NCBI RefSeq assembly: GCF_003350205.1
Contig: NZ_QLLC01000001.1
Span: 124,001-188,000 of the forward strand
DNA length: 64,000 nucleotides
Source of the DNA: Brevundimonas bullata
GTDB taxonomy: Bacteria > Pseudomonadota > Alphaproteobacteria > Caulobacterales > Caulobacteraceae
Direction of reading: 5' to 3'
A program made the translations under genes and the position numbers. Positions 43,287 through 54,448 of the stretch are shown piece after piece; positions within the stretch are counted from its first letter, which is position 1; each line of letters starts with the position of its first letter. The notes beneath the pieces were generated by a model. That model made no database searches and was not told the DNA's origin. It saw only the letters and a program-made list of their open reading frames with translations.

Positions 43287-44717
43287 ATGAGCACCGCCGC
43301 CTCCCCCTCCCCCATCCTCGACGCCGCGGGCGTGGCCCCTGACGAGGCCCTGTCCATTTTGCAGACGGCCCTGGCCGGCGCCGACGACGGCGAACTGTTT
43401 CTGGAAAAGACCGAGAGCGAATCCCTCGTCTTTGACGACGGGCGGCTGAAGGGCGCGTCTTACGACGCCGTCGAGGGCTTCGGCCTGCGCGTCGTGGCGG
43501 GCGAGACCGCCGGCTACGCCCACGCCAACGAGATTTCCGCCGCCGCCATCCGCCGCGCCGCCGACAGCGCTTCGCTGGCCAAGCGCGGCTATTCCGGCCA
43601 CGCCGCCGAGGCCCCGCGCGCCACCAATCAAAAGCTCTATGACGAGGTCGATCCCCTCGCCTCGCCCGGCTTCTCGGACAAGATCGAACTGCTGTCGGAA
43701 ATCGACGCCTGGGCCCGCGCCCGCGACCCGCGCGTGGTTCAGGTCTCGGCCTCCATCGTCGGCGAGCGTCGCACGGTCGAGATCCTGCGCGCCGACGGGC
43801 GGCTGCTCAGCGACGTGAGGCCCCTGGTCCGCGTCAACGTCTCGGTCACGGTCGAGCGCGACGGCAAGCGCGAGAGCGCCTCGGCCGGCGCCGGCGGCCG
43901 CGCCGGCTTCGAGGCCTGGCTCGCGCCCGACCGCTGGCAGGGCCAGATCGACGAGGCCCTGCGCCAGGCCCTGGTCAACCTCGACGCCATCGACTGCCCG
44001 GCGGGCGAGATGGACGTGGTCCTCGGCGCCGGCTGGCCCGGCGTCCTGCTGCACGAGGCCGTCGGCCACGGCTTCGAGGGCGACTTCCACAGGAAGGGCT
44101 CCTCGGTCTTCAGCGGCAAGATGGGGCAGCGCGTGGCCGCACCGGGCGTCACGGTCGTGGACGACGGCTCCATCGCCGGACGTCGCGGCTCGCTGTCATT
44201 CGACGACGAAGGCACCCCCACCTCGCGCACCGTCCTGATCGAGGACGGCATCATGGTCGGCCTGATGCACGACCGCCTGTCGGCGCGTCAGCTGGGCGCG
44301 ACGGCCACCGGCAACGGCCGGCGTCAGTCCTTCGCCCACATGCCCATGCCGCGCATGACCAACACCTTCATGGAGGGCGGCAAGGACTCGAAGGCCGACA
44401 TGATCGCCTCGACCAAGCGCGGCCTCTACGCCGCCAACTTCGGCGGCGGCCAGGTGGACATCACCAACGGCAAGTTCGTCTTCCAGTGCACCGAGGCCTA
44501 TCTGATCGAGGACGGCAAGATCACCGCCCCGGTGCGCGGCGCCACCCTGATCGGCGACGGGGCCACGGCCCTGACCCATATCCAGATGGTCGGCGACGAC
44601 TTCGCCTTCGATCCCGGCGTCGGCGTCTGCGGCAAGGCCGGCCAGGGCGTCCCCGTCGGCATCGGCCAGCCCAGCCTCAAGATCGGCGGCCTGACGGTGG
44701 GCGGCACGGCGGTCTAG
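43287..44717 (+). CDS. tldD: Metalloprotease TldD
   Basis: The 476-residue protein has the TldD zinc motif HEAVGHGFEGD (residues about 255-265) and the family segments FDDGRLKGASYDAVEGFGLRVV and GNGRRQSFAHMPMPRMTNT, with the third ligand cysteine in ...GVCGKAGQGVPVGIGQP. TldD works with TldE/PmbA to degrade unfolded peptides and to mature modified peptides. No tldE gene is in the window. ATG 43287 follows the dispersed repeat; the frame back to 43203 reads through the repeat. Confidence 0.95.
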   Translation: MSTAASPSPILDAAGVAPDEALSILQTALAGADDGELFLEKTESESLVFDDGRLKGASYDAVEGFGLRVVAGETAGYAHANEISAAAIRRAADSASLAKRGYSGHAAEAPRATNQKLYDEVDPLASPGFSDKIELLSEIDAWARARDPRVVQVSASIVGERRTVEILRADGRLLSDVRPLVRVNVSVTVERDGKRESASAGAGGRAGFEAWLAPDRWQGQIDEALRQALVNLDAIDCPAGEMDVVLGAGWPGVLLHEAVGHGFEGDFHRKGSSVFSGKMGQRVAAPGVTVVDDGSIAGRRGSLSFDDEGTPTSRTVLIEDGIMVGLMHDRLSARQLGATATGNGRRQSFAHMPMPRMTNTFMEGGKDSKADMIASTKRGLYAANFGGGQVDITNGKFVFQCTEAYLIEDGKITAPVRGATLIGDGATALTHIQMVGDDFAFDPGVGVCGKAGQGVPVGIGQPSLKIGGLTVGGTAV

Positions 44718-44930
44718 GGGTCAAAAGACAGAACGAGCGCCGGACAGGACAATAAAGCAAGAACCAAGCGCCTTGCCGGTCTTCTCGGCACAAACAAGCC
44801 AGCGACAACGTCGTTTTCAGAATTGTTTGTGAACCAATCCTGGCCAGCCCCGTATATTGGCCATGCCTAGCCTGTCGCCCTCAGCCCTTTTCGCCCTTGG
44901 CCTTCGCTTTAGCGGTCCGGCGAGGGGGCA

Positions 44931-45098
44931 ATGAGCTACTATCGCCTGCGGGCCTTGCGCGCCAAGGAGTCGGCGTATTCCAGGGATTGCGAGGAGGAGC
45001 GGCTGCATCTTCTTCGCCTCGCCTGTCTTTACGAGCAGAACGCCAGACTGGAAGACCGCGCACGCCGTCAACACTTGCGCCGTCCTTCCGCAAGATGA
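44931..45098 (+). CDS. Small hypothetical protein (55 aa)
   Basis: A short frame starts at ATG 44931 behind GAGGGGG (five-base spacing). It encodes a charged helical protein beginning MSYYRLRALRAKESAYSRDC and ending in an Arg-rich tail. It has no transmembrane segment. The protein-like composition and good ribosome site support it, but there is no family recognition. An overlapping 69-codon frame in another phase has no ribosome site and is rejected. Confidence 0.45.
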   Translation: MSYYRLRALRAKESAYSRDCEEERLHLLRLACLYEQNARLEDRARRQHLRRPSAR

Positions 45099-45134
45099 TC
45101 GCCTGATCAGGACGGCCCGCCCCAGACGACGCTA

Positions 45135-46130
45135 TTATCGCGAAGAGGTCAGGCCTGACGATCCCACAGCGACACGGTCCGCCTTCCACGCCGGTCCCTC
45201 GATCTCGTAGCCCTGAGCCGCCAGCCCATCCAGCACGCCGTCCGGCTCGGCCAGGACCCGCAGTTGGGCCACAGCCATGGTCACGCCCGGCTCGCCCAGG
45301 GCCGTCTGCACGGCCTCGGCCCACTGACGGCGCAGCAGGGGCGCGATCTCGGGGTCGCCCCAGGGCCAACACAGGCCCAGCGCCTGCTCCAGCGGCTGGG
45401 CCATGACCTCGGGCACGCGCCGGGCGCGCCAGTCGCTGATGCGGATGGCGGCGCCCTCCGGCCCGGCCTCGGCCGCGGCCAGGGCGCGCTCGAGGCAGGT
45501 CGCATAGGTCGCGGGCGGCGCCGTGATCAGGCTGTCGACGATCTCGTCGCCGCGCACCGTGCCGACCGGGCGCACCGGAATGCGGGCGTCGCGCGCCGCC
45601 TTCTTGATGATGTCCGCGGCCGTGCGGGTCCGCCCCCGCTCATAGCCCGCATGGTCGCTCATCAGGTCCATGCTCAGGATCATCAGGCTGTTGGTGCGCC
45701 AGCTGTCGTTCTTCTGATCCGCCATCACCGTCTCCAGCCGCGCCTGAACCTCGGGAGCTAGATAGTCGGCGGTCGTCGTCCCGCGCGGCAGGGTGGCCAC
45801 CGTGCGGATGCGCCAGATCAGGCGCAGCACGTCGGCGACGGAGGCGCGGCCTTCTTGCGGAAACAGGATGCGCTGCGAACGCCGTGTCGCCGCCTCCAGC
45901 GCCTCGGGCCGCCACTCGACGTCGCGCGGCACGCCGCTGATGGCGCCGACCAGGATCAGGGTGCTGTCGCCGCGCTTCACTTCCCAGATCGGCGCCTCGG
46001 TGCGGCGGGCGCTGACGACGATCTCGTCCACCGTGGTCACGGGCATGGCCGACGCATCCTGAGCCTGCGCGGGCGCGCCCAGTGACAGGCCAAGAACAAG
46101 AGCTGAAACAGCAAGGATACGAAGGGTCAT
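45135..46130 (-). CDS. TraB/GumN family exported protein
   Basis: The 331-residue protein has a signal peptide (LRILAVSALVLGLSLGAPAQAQ) and then the TraB/GumN layout: APIWEVKRGDSTLILVGAISGVPRDVEWRPEALEAA at the start of the mature part and the glutamate/arginine-rich C-terminus. GxxH is replaced by GAIS in this copy, so the putative metallopeptidase-type histidine of the family is missing and activity is doubtful. Divergent from the TonB receptor gene. Confidence 0.75.
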   Translation of the reverse strand: MTLRILAVSALVLGLSLGAPAQAQDASAMPVTTVDEIVVSARRTEAPIWEVKRGDSTLILVGAISGVPRDVEWRPEALEAATRRSQRILFPQEGRASVADVLRLIWRIRTVATLPRGTTTADYLAPEVQARLETVMADQKNDSWRTNSLMILSMDLMSDHAGYERGRTRTAADIIKKAARDARIPVRPVGTVRGDEIVDSLITAPPATYATCLERALAAAEAGPEGAAIRISDWRARRVPEVMAQPLEQALGLCWPWGDPEIAPLLRRQWAEAVQTALGEPGVTMAVAQLRVLAEPDGVLDGLAAQGYEIEGPAWKADRVAVGSSGLTSSR

Positions 46131-46280
46131 GTCTGCTGGCGTAACAGTATCTAACCAGACTGTAATCTGACTAATCGGTAATGCTGTCCGCGATTTAATC
46201 CACCTGTCAGGCTTGTAACTGGAGACTTGCACCGCCCCCCGCCAAACCTCTCGCCACGACCGAGGGAGAGGGACGACGCC

Positions 46281-48323
46281 ATGACCAAGACCATTCTACT
46301 GGCCACCACCGCCGCACTGGCGTTCGCCGCCGCCGCGCCGGCTTTCGCCGAAACCGCGCCGACGGCCCCGCGCCAGACCGCCGAGGCCAGCGATCAGGGC
46401 GTCCTGGTCTTCGCCCCCGACTTCTTCAGGGACGCCCGCCCCAACACCGCCCTGGACATGGTCAACCGCGTGCCCGGCTTCTCGGTCAACGACGGCGACG
46501 GCGCTCGGGGCTTTGAAGGCGCGGTCGGCAACATCCTGATCAACGGCGCGCGCCCGGCGTCCAAGAACGACACCGGCTCCAACGTCCTGGGCCGCACCGT
46601 CGCCACCCAGGTCGAGCGCATCGAACTAGTCCGCGGCGGCGCCCCCGGCATCGACATGCAGGGCTATTCGGTCGTCGCCAACGTCATCCTGAAGACTACC
46701 TCCAGCCGCGAACACGTCCTGACCGCCAACGCCAACCTGTTCGAGGGCGGCCAAGACCTGTTCGGCGGCACCTATCAGTTCACCGCCCGCGAAGGCGACC
46801 GGACCTGGGGCGTGACCCTGGGCGACGGCATCTCCATGAGCGACTCCAACGGCGCCGGGCCGGTCGTGCGCGTCGACGCCAACGGAAACGTCCTGCGCAC
46901 CGAGCAATACTACAACGACGGCTACGGTGGCGGGAACTCGATCCGGGGCAACTATTCCAGCCCCTTCATGGGCGGCAAGATCGACCTGACGGCCCGGTAC
47001 GGCGTCAATGACTGGCACAACATCAACCGTCAGACCGCCCCCGATGTGCTGCGCGAGAGCTACTATGACAACGACAGCAAAAGCGGCGAAGTCGGCGTCG
47101 TCTATACGCGCCCGCTGAACGAAAAGCTGAAGCTCGAAACCCGCTTCATCCATGAGTTCGAGGACTTCGACAATCTGTCGACATCGCGCGAGCGCGACGG
47201 CGCCCTCATCAGCCCCGAGAAGCTGTTCAGCGCCAACGGAGAGGGCTCCGAAACCATCCTGCGCGGCCTGATCCGTTACGAGCGGTCGCCGGCCATGGAC
47301 TTCGAGGCGGGCGGCGAGGTCGCCTACAATATGCTGGAGACCGTTCAGGCCTATTCGGTCGGCGGCGTGGCCGTGCCCCTGCCCTCCGCCTCGGTCAAGG
47401 TCGAGGAAACGCGCGGCGAACTGTTCGGCAAGGCCACCTGGCGCATCAATCCCAAGTGGAGCCTGGAAAGCGGCCTGCGGCTGGAATCCTCGACCATCAG
47501 CCAGTCGGGCGACGCCTCGCAGGAAAAGAGCTTCTTCTTCGCCAAGCCGCGCCTGCTGGCGACCTGGACCCCGATGGCCAACACCCAGGTGCGCGCCCGC
47601 TTCGAACGCACCGTGGGCCAGCTGGACTTCGACGACTTCGCCGCCTCGGCCGAGTTCGCCGACGAGAACGTCTTCGGCGGCAATGTGAACCTGTCGCCGG
47701 AATCGCGCTGGGTCAGCGAACTGACCTTCGAGAAGCGCTTCTGGGGCGAGGGCATCGTCAGCCTGGGTCTGCGCCACGACGAGATCACCGACGCCATCGA
47801 CGTGATCCCGCTGGACGGCGGCTATGCGGCGGTCGGCAACATCGGCGACGGCACGCTGGACCAACTGGCCCTGAACGTGACGATCCCCACCGACAAGCTG
47901 GGCCTCTCGGGCGGCAAGTTCGGCTTCCGCAACACCTGGAACAAGACCGAAGTCACCGACCCCACCACCGGCGAGAAGCGCCCCATCTCGAACGTCCGCG
48001 CCTCTCAGGCCGTTATCACCTTCGAGCAGGACATCACCTCGATGAAGCTGCAATGGGGCGGCGCCTGGATTCCGCTGCTGGGCCAGAAAGGCTACCAGCC
48101 GGATCAGATCTCGGGCTGGCGCGGCACGGACTATTACGAGCTGTGGGCCGAGTACAAGCCGACCCCAACCCTGTCGATCCGCGGCCAGGTCAACATCTGG
48201 AATGACTTCAACGTCGAGCGCGTCGTCTTCGCCGACCGCGTCACGCGCCCCGTCTCCTATGTCGAGAACCGTTTCATCGACCCGCGCACCTTCTGGCAGA
48301 TCCGCGTGCGCAAGACCTTCTGA
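46281..48323 (+). CDS. TonB-dependent outer-membrane receptor
   Basis: The 680-residue protein has a signal peptide (ATTAALAFAAAAPAFA), a plug domain with the DMVNRVPGFSV...GARGFEGAVGNILINGARPASK...VERIELVRGGAPGIDMQG pattern, and a long beta-barrel ending in ...FWQIRVRKTF with a terminal Phe. It transports an unidentified substrate across the outer membrane with TonB energy. GGGAGAGGG precedes the ATG at 46281; the frame to 46227 is leader. No regulator or substrate enzyme stands beside it, so the substrate cannot be named. Confidence 0.9.
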   Translation: MTKTILLATTAALAFAAAAPAFAETAPTAPRQTAEASDQGVLVFAPDFFRDARPNTALDMVNRVPGFSVNDGDGARGFEGAVGNILINGARPASKNDTGSNVLGRTVATQVERIELVRGGAPGIDMQGYSVVANVILKTTSSREHVLTANANLFEGGQDLFGGTYQFTAREGDRTWGVTLGDGISMSDSNGAGPVVRVDANGNVLRTEQYYNDGYGGGNSIRGNYSSPFMGGKIDLTARYGVNDWHNINRQTAPDVLRESYYDNDSKSGEVGVVYTRPLNEKLKLETRFIHEFEDFDNLSTSRERDGALISPEKLFSANGEGSETILRGLIRYERSPAMDFEAGGEVAYNMLETVQAYSVGGVAVPLPSASVKVEETRGELFGKATWRINPKWSLESGLRLESSTISQSGDASQEKSFFFAKPRLLATWTPMANTQVRARFERTVGQLDFDDFAASAEFADENVFGGNVNLSPESRWVSELTFEKRFWGEGIVSLGLRHDEITDAIDVIPLDGGYAAVGNIGDGTLDQLALNVTIPTDKLGLSGGKFGFRNTWNKTEVTDPTTGEKRPISNVRASQAVITFEQDITSMKLQWGGAWIPLLGQKGYQPDQISGWRGTDYYELWAEYKPTPTLSIRGQVNIWNDFNVERVVFADRVTRPVSYVENRFIDPRTFWQIRVRKTF

Positions 48324-48399
48324 GGATCAATGACAAGACCCCCCGCCCTGTTCGGCCCCATACGAACAGGACCAAGGGGGCCTCCCCGGAACAACTGAA

Positions 48400-48431
48400 A
48401 AGGGCGGCGCCTCCTGCGAGACGCCGCCCTT
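48400..48431. terminator. Bidirectional terminator between the TonB receptor and POT transporter genes
   Basis: AAGGGCGGCG and CGCCGCCCTT form a perfect 10-bp stem with a 12-base loop, between two convergent genes. CATTTT follows on the plus strand and TTTTCAG-type bases precede on the other, so it can serve both. Confidence 0.75.
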
Positions 48432-48458
48432 CATTTTGGCTCAAAGGCTGTCAGGCGA

Positions 48459-50240
48459 TCAGTGGACGCCCGCCATGCCCTTCTTCAGCAGCGGCGACAG
48501 CACCAGCAGCACCACGCCGACGACGACGCCGGTCCAGCCGATGGTCCCGAAGATCGAACCATAGGTCTGCAGCGCCAGCTCCGGGCTGGTGACGACGCCC
48601 GCGACCGTGGCGGTCGAGGTCGCCTGGGCGATGAAGCCGGCGGCGATGTGGGCCACCGAGCTGGACAGGAACCAGACGCCCATCATCAGACCCACCACGC
48701 GATCCACCGACAGCTTGGTGATCATCGACAGCCCCACCGGCGACAGGCAGAGCTCGCCCATCGTGTGCAGGAAGTAGGTCAGGAACAGGAAGAGCAGCGG
48801 CACGCGGAAGTCCACGTTGGCCTGCGTCGCCGACGCCCAGGTCAGCAGCAGGAAGCCGGCGCCGACCAGGACCAGGGCGAAGGAGAACTTGACCGGGGTC
48901 GAGGGCTCCATGTTGCGCTTGCCCAGCCAGACCCACAGGGCGGCGATGATCGGGCCGCCGATGACGATGATGCCCGGGTTGAACATCTGGGTCATTGGCG
49001 CATTGAACCACGTCGGCATGGCCGTCGACTGGTCCGCGAACAGGGTCAGCGACGAACCGGCCTGTTCGAACAGGGCCCAGAACAGGACCGAGAAGAAGAT
49101 CAGGGTCAGGGCGACCAGCATGCGCGTGCGCTCGGAGCCGCGCAGCTTGAACAGGACGTAGCCGACCACCGAGGCGAAGATGACGCCGGCCAGCCAGGGC
49201 AGGGCCGTCTCGATGATGTGGTGACGCTGCATCAGCAGCCAGACCGGGAAGACCGTGACCAGGCCGCCGATCCAGAAGATGGCTTCGAACGGCAGGCCGA
49301 AGACCTTGCGGGTCTTGAGCATTTCCGGCTGCGGCGGGCCGCCGCGACCTTCCAGCCAGCTCTGGCCGAGGATGAAGGTGATCAGGCCCAGGGTCATGCC
49401 GATGCCGGCCAGACCGAAGCCATAGGCCCAGCCGTACTTGATGCCGAGGTAGGAACAGGCCGCCGTGGCCAGGACCGAACCCAGGTTGATGCCGACGTAG
49501 AAGATGGTGAAGCCGCCGTCGCGACGGGGATCATTCTCTTCGTACAGGGCGCCGACGACCGTCGAGATATTGGCCTTCAGGAAGCCGACGCCGACGATGA
49601 TCAGCGACAGGGCGAAGAACAGGACCGGCTCCCCAAAGCCGAGGTCCCGAACGGTTTCCAGCTTGTAGCCTTCCGTGGCCGTGAAGGCCGGGAAGCCGCC
49701 CGCCGCCGGGGCTACGGCCGGAGCCGCCGCATCCGCCGCCATCGCCGCCGCCGGCTCGGCGCCGACCTTGGAAATGCCTTCCGGCGTAATCGTGATCTGG
49801 GTCCGCTCATCGCCGTTGACGGCGAAGATGGCGCGGTTCTGATCGCGACCCTCGACCTGAAGCTCATAGGTCGTGGCGCCGATGGTCAGGTTTTCACGCC
49901 CGCCCGTGCCCTCGAAGGCCATCATGAAGTGACCGGCGACCAGCAGGACCGCGCCGATGATGACCGCCTTGCGCGAGCCCAGATACTTGTCGGCGATCAT
50001 GCCGCCGATGACCGGCATCAGGTAAACCAGCGCCGCATAGGCGGCGTAGATGCCTTGCGCCTCTTTCGGGCCGAACAGGAAGTGCTGGGTCAGGTAGAGG
50101 ACCAGCAGAGCCCGCATGCCGTAGTAGGAAAAGCGTTCCCACATCTCTGTGAGGAACAGGACCACCAGCCCCCGCGGGTGTCCAAGAAACGTCTTGCGAG
50201 GCGTCGCCGACAGCGCGCCCCCCCCATCCGTCGTGCTCAA
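48459..50240 (-). CDS. POT/PTR family proton-dependent oligopeptide transporter
   Basis: The 593-residue membrane protein has the POT signature HPRGLVVLFLTEMWERFSYYGMRALLVLYL (ExxER region) at residues about 21-50 and the second motif FTIFYVGINLGSVLA near 240. It has about fourteen hydrophobic segments. An insertion of about 90 residues (residues about 110-195) after the third helix is unusual for the E. coli DtpA type but is known in alphaproteobacterial and gammaproteobacterial POTs. It imports di- and tripeptides with protons. Confidence 0.92.
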   Translation of the reverse strand: MSTTDGGGALSATPRKTFLGHPRGLVVLFLTEMWERFSYYGMRALLVLYLTQHFLFGPKEAQGIYAAYAALVYLMPVIGGMIADKYLGSRKAVIIGAVLLVAGHFMMAFEGTGGRENLTIGATTYELQVEGRDQNRAIFAVNGDERTQITITPEGISKVGAEPAAAMAADAAAPAVAPAAGGFPAFTATEGYKLETVRDLGFGEPVLFFALSLIIVGVGFLKANISTVVGALYEENDPRRDGGFTIFYVGINLGSVLATAACSYLGIKYGWAYGFGLAGIGMTLGLITFILGQSWLEGRGGPPQPEMLKTRKVFGLPFEAIFWIGGLVTVFPVWLLMQRHHIIETALPWLAGVIFASVVGYVLFKLRGSERTRMLVALTLIFFSVLFWALFEQAGSSLTLFADQSTAMPTWFNAPMTQMFNPGIIVIGGPIIAALWVWLGKRNMEPSTPVKFSFALVLVGAGFLLLTWASATQANVDFRVPLLFLFLTYFLHTMGELCLSPVGLSMITKLSVDRVVGLMMGVWFLSSSVAHIAAGFIAQATSTATVAGVVTSPELALQTYGSIFGTIGWTGVVVGVVLLVLSPLLKKGMAGVH

Positions 50241-50448
50241 CGGCGTTCTCCCAAATGCTACGCCCTGACTGGCGCATTAAGGCCGCAGAAACAGCACGAC
50301 CGGCCCGTTGTAACAAGCGTTAACGCGCCGCGACTTTGCCTCAGTTGCAGTTCCGCACGTCTTAGGGTTGATTTTACACTTGGCTCGCAACTTGCTTGGG
50401 GTGCAGCCAGGGCCGCCCGGCGCCCTGAATCGGGAAGGACGGACAGCG

Positions 50449-51597
50449 GTGATCACGCGGCCTTTTCAACTGACCGATGTGCCCGAGGTGAACCGCCTGC
50501 ATCAGCAGGTCGGCTGGCACGCCCGCTCGCTTGAGGGGTGGCGCTGGCTGGCGGCCAATCCGGCGCGGCCGTCGCCCCAGGCGCCGCTGGGCTGGGTGAT
50601 CGCGGACGACGAGGGGCGGGCCGCCGCCTTCGTCGGCAACTTCATCCAGAGGTTCTGGCTGATGGACCGCCCCGTCCTGGGCGCCAGCGGCTTTTCCATC
50701 ATTGTTCCGCCCGCCCAGCGCGGCGCCGCGCCGCGCCTGATCCGCACCCTGATGCGCCAGGCCGACGGCGACTTTCGGTACACGCTGAACGCCAATCCCA
50801 AGGCGGCCCGCCTCTATCCCCGCATGGGCCTCAGCCCCTGCCCCGAGCGCGGGCATGACGTGAAGCTGGCCTGGATCATCGACCCTGTGACCTGCGGCTG
50901 GGGACGGCTGCTTCGCAACGCCGTGGAGCGCTCGCCCGGTCTCGCCGGCCGTCTGGGCGAGCGGCTGATGCCGCGCAACGCCGAGCAAATCGGCGCGCAG
51001 CCGCTTCATTCCCTGCCCCTCCCGCCCGGAATCCATTGGATCAGCGACCTGTCGGACACCTCGAGCCTGGCGGCCTTCTGGGGCGAACTGCGCTGCCAGG
51101 GCCGACTGGTCGCGGACCGCAGCCCCGCAACCCTGCGCTGGCGCATGGCGGACCCGGAGCTGACCGTGGCCCCCTTGTTGCTGGGCTGCGAGCAGGACGG
51201 CTGTCTGGTCGGCTACGCCCAGGCCGTCTTGAGCAAGGGCAGCCCCATCGAAGCGCCCGCCCTGGAAGTCGTCGATCTGATCGCCCTGGACCGGGCCCCG
51301 CACGCGGCCTCGGCGCTGATCAAGGCCGTGCTGCGTCTGGCGCCGCGCCTGGGCGTCGCCCGCGTGCGCCTCCAGGTGGTGAACGGCGCCCTGCTGGACG
51401 CCCTGGGTCCGCTGGCGCGCAGCGCGCGGCGAGAAGGCGGCTGGGGCCACTGCCACGCCCATTTCGATCCAGAGCTTGAAGATGCGGGGCGCGACTGGCG
51501 ACCCACGCCCTACGACGGCGACTACGCCTTCTGCCTTCGCCCCCTGCCGATCGGCCGGCGCGTCCCGTCGACAGAAACCGTTCGCGACGCCGCCTGA
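50449..51597 (+). CDS. GNAT-domain protein, probable acyltransferase
   Basis: The 382-residue protein has a first domain (about 1-130) with a GNAT-like fold: ITRPFQLTDVPEVNRLHQQVGW, then VLGASGFSIIVPPAQRGAAPRLIRTLMRQADGDF. A second half (about 190-370) repeats a weaker acetyltransferase-like pattern. Such proteins are found in polysaccharide and surface-layer gene sets of Caulobacterales. GTG 50449 follows GGGAAGGACGGACAGC; ATG 50368 would add 27 residues without family support. Substrate unknown. Confidence 0.6.
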   Translation: MITRPFQLTDVPEVNRLHQQVGWHARSLEGWRWLAANPARPSPQAPLGWVIADDEGRAAAFVGNFIQRFWLMDRPVLGASGFSIIVPPAQRGAAPRLIRTLMRQADGDFRYTLNANPKAARLYPRMGLSPCPERGHDVKLAWIIDPVTCGWGRLLRNAVERSPGLAGRLGERLMPRNAEQIGAQPLHSLPLPPGIHWISDLSDTSSLAAFWGELRCQGRLVADRSPATLRWRMADPELTVAPLLLGCEQDGCLVGYAQAVLSKGSPIEAPALEVVDLIALDRAPHAASALIKAVLRLAPRLGVARVRLQVVNGALLDALGPLARSARREGGWGHCHAHFDPELEDAGRDWRPTPYDGDYAFCLRPLPIGRRVPSTETVRDAA

Positions 51598-51613
51598 AGG
51601 GCCATGGCGACCT

Positions 51614-52018
51614 TTAGGGGCGCGCCTTCAACTCGTCGCGGATCTCGGCCAGCAGGACCTCGGTGGCGGTTGGACCGGCCGCTTCCGGGGTCTGTTCACG
51701 GCGCAGCTTGTTGATGCCCTTGACCAGCAGGAAGACCACGAAGGCCACGATCAGGAACTGGATCAGGGTGTTGATGAAGGCGCCGTACTGGATAGCCACC
51801 TTCTCGACCGCCTCGGTGGCCGGATTTTCGGGCACCAGGACCCATTCCAGCTTGGAGAAGTCCACCCGCCCCAGCAGCAGGCCGATCGGCGGCATGATGA
51901 TCTGATCGACCAGGCTGGTGACGATCTTGCCGAACGAAGCCCCGATGATGACGCCGACCGCCAGATCGACGACGTTGCCGCGCGCGGCGAATTCACGAAA
52001 CTCGGTCAGCAGGCTCAT
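51614..52018 (-). CDS. mscL: Large-conductance mechanosensitive channel
   Basis: The 134-residue pentameric channel subunit has the N-terminal amphipathic helix and the first transmembrane helix ([38 protein letters not shown]), the periplasmic loop and the second helix [20 protein letters not shown]. It opens under membrane tension to protect against osmotic downshock. Confidence 0.96.
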   Translation of the reverse strand: MSLLTEFREFAARGNVVDLAVGVIIGASFGKIVTSLVDQIIMPPIGLLLGRVDFSKLEWVLVPENPATEAVEKVAIQYGAFINTLIQFLIVAFVVFLLVKGINKLRREQTPEAAGPTATEVLLAEIRDELKARP

Positions 52019-52033
52019 TCTTCAGTCTTTCGT

Positions 52034-52324
52034 TCAGGCGTCGCCCGAAGCGTTCAGGCGTTCGCGAAGTTCCTTGCCGCTCTTGAAAAAGGGCACGGCC
52101 TTGGCGGGCACTTCCACCGTCTCGCCGGTGCGGGGATTGCGGCCGACGCGCGCCGGACGGCTGCGCACCGAAAAGGCGCCGAAGCCCCGCAGTTCGACCC
52201 GTCCGCCATCGGACAAGGCCTCCGTCATCTGCCCCAGGATGACGTTGACGACCCGCTCCACCTCGGCGTGCGTGAGGTGGATATTCTCGGCCGCCAGCTT
52301 CTCGATCAGTTCAGACTTGATCAT
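52034..52324 (-). CDS. ihfB: Integration host factor subunit beta
   Basis: The 96-residue DNA-bending protein has the beta-arm sequence [31 protein letters not shown], diagnostic for the IHF/HU family, and [26 protein letters not shown] at the N-terminus, typical for IhfB. It acts in replication, transcription and site-specific recombination. It is downstream of rpsA on the same strand, as in most proteobacteria. Confidence 0.95.
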   Translation of the reverse strand: MIKSELIEKLAAENIHLTHAEVERVVNVILGQMTEALSDGGRVELRGFGAFSVRSRPARVGRNPRTGETVEVPAKAVPFFKSGKELRERLNASGDA

Positions 52325-52488
52325 TCAGGCCCCCGCCCGTGGCTGTTTCAGATGCAGTCGCTTCCGTTCAGGTCCGCACCCTAACCGCCTGACGCCACAG
52401 GAATAAAGAGGGCGCGTCAGATTAAGAGCGATTCTCAAAGGCTAGCCTCGCCATTGGTCAGCCTTCTGGCCCGACGCGCAAGAAAAAA

Positions 52489-52512
52489 GGCGGCTGGATT
52501 GCTCCAGCCGCC
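52489..52512 (-). terminator. Rho-independent terminator after rpsA
   Basis: GGCGGCTGGA and TCCAGCCGCC form a perfect 10-bp stem with a TTGC loop. On the minus strand, the coding strand of rpsA, the hairpin is followed by TTTTTT. It ends rpsA transcription before ihfB, so ihfB probably has its own promoter or depends on read-through. Confidence 0.9.
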
Positions 52513-52536
52513 CCATTTTCTGGTCGATTTGGACGA

Positions 52537-54240
<1,704 letters not shown>

Positions 54241-54448
54241 ATAGCTCTGGGGTTATGGCGCGCGACCGAATGGCCCCGCACGGGTGGATAAACAGGGAAA
54301 GGGAAAGTCAGGTCGTCAGGACGCGAGGCCGGCGCAAGAGGCGCAAACAAATAAAGCCAGAGCGCCCGCGGAAGCCGAGGTCAGGAGCGTTGGATTTGTC
54401 CAGCGAGGTCTCTATGCCTTCCCTAACGCATCGCTGCTTGAGGGAATT

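Noticed and set aside
44897-45106. 69-codon plus-strand frame after tldD
   Set aside because: It lacks a ribosome site and overlaps the better-supported 55-codon frame in another phase.
48462-50534. 690-codon plus-strand frame
   Set aside because: It is antisense to the POT transporter; the transporter has clear family motifs.
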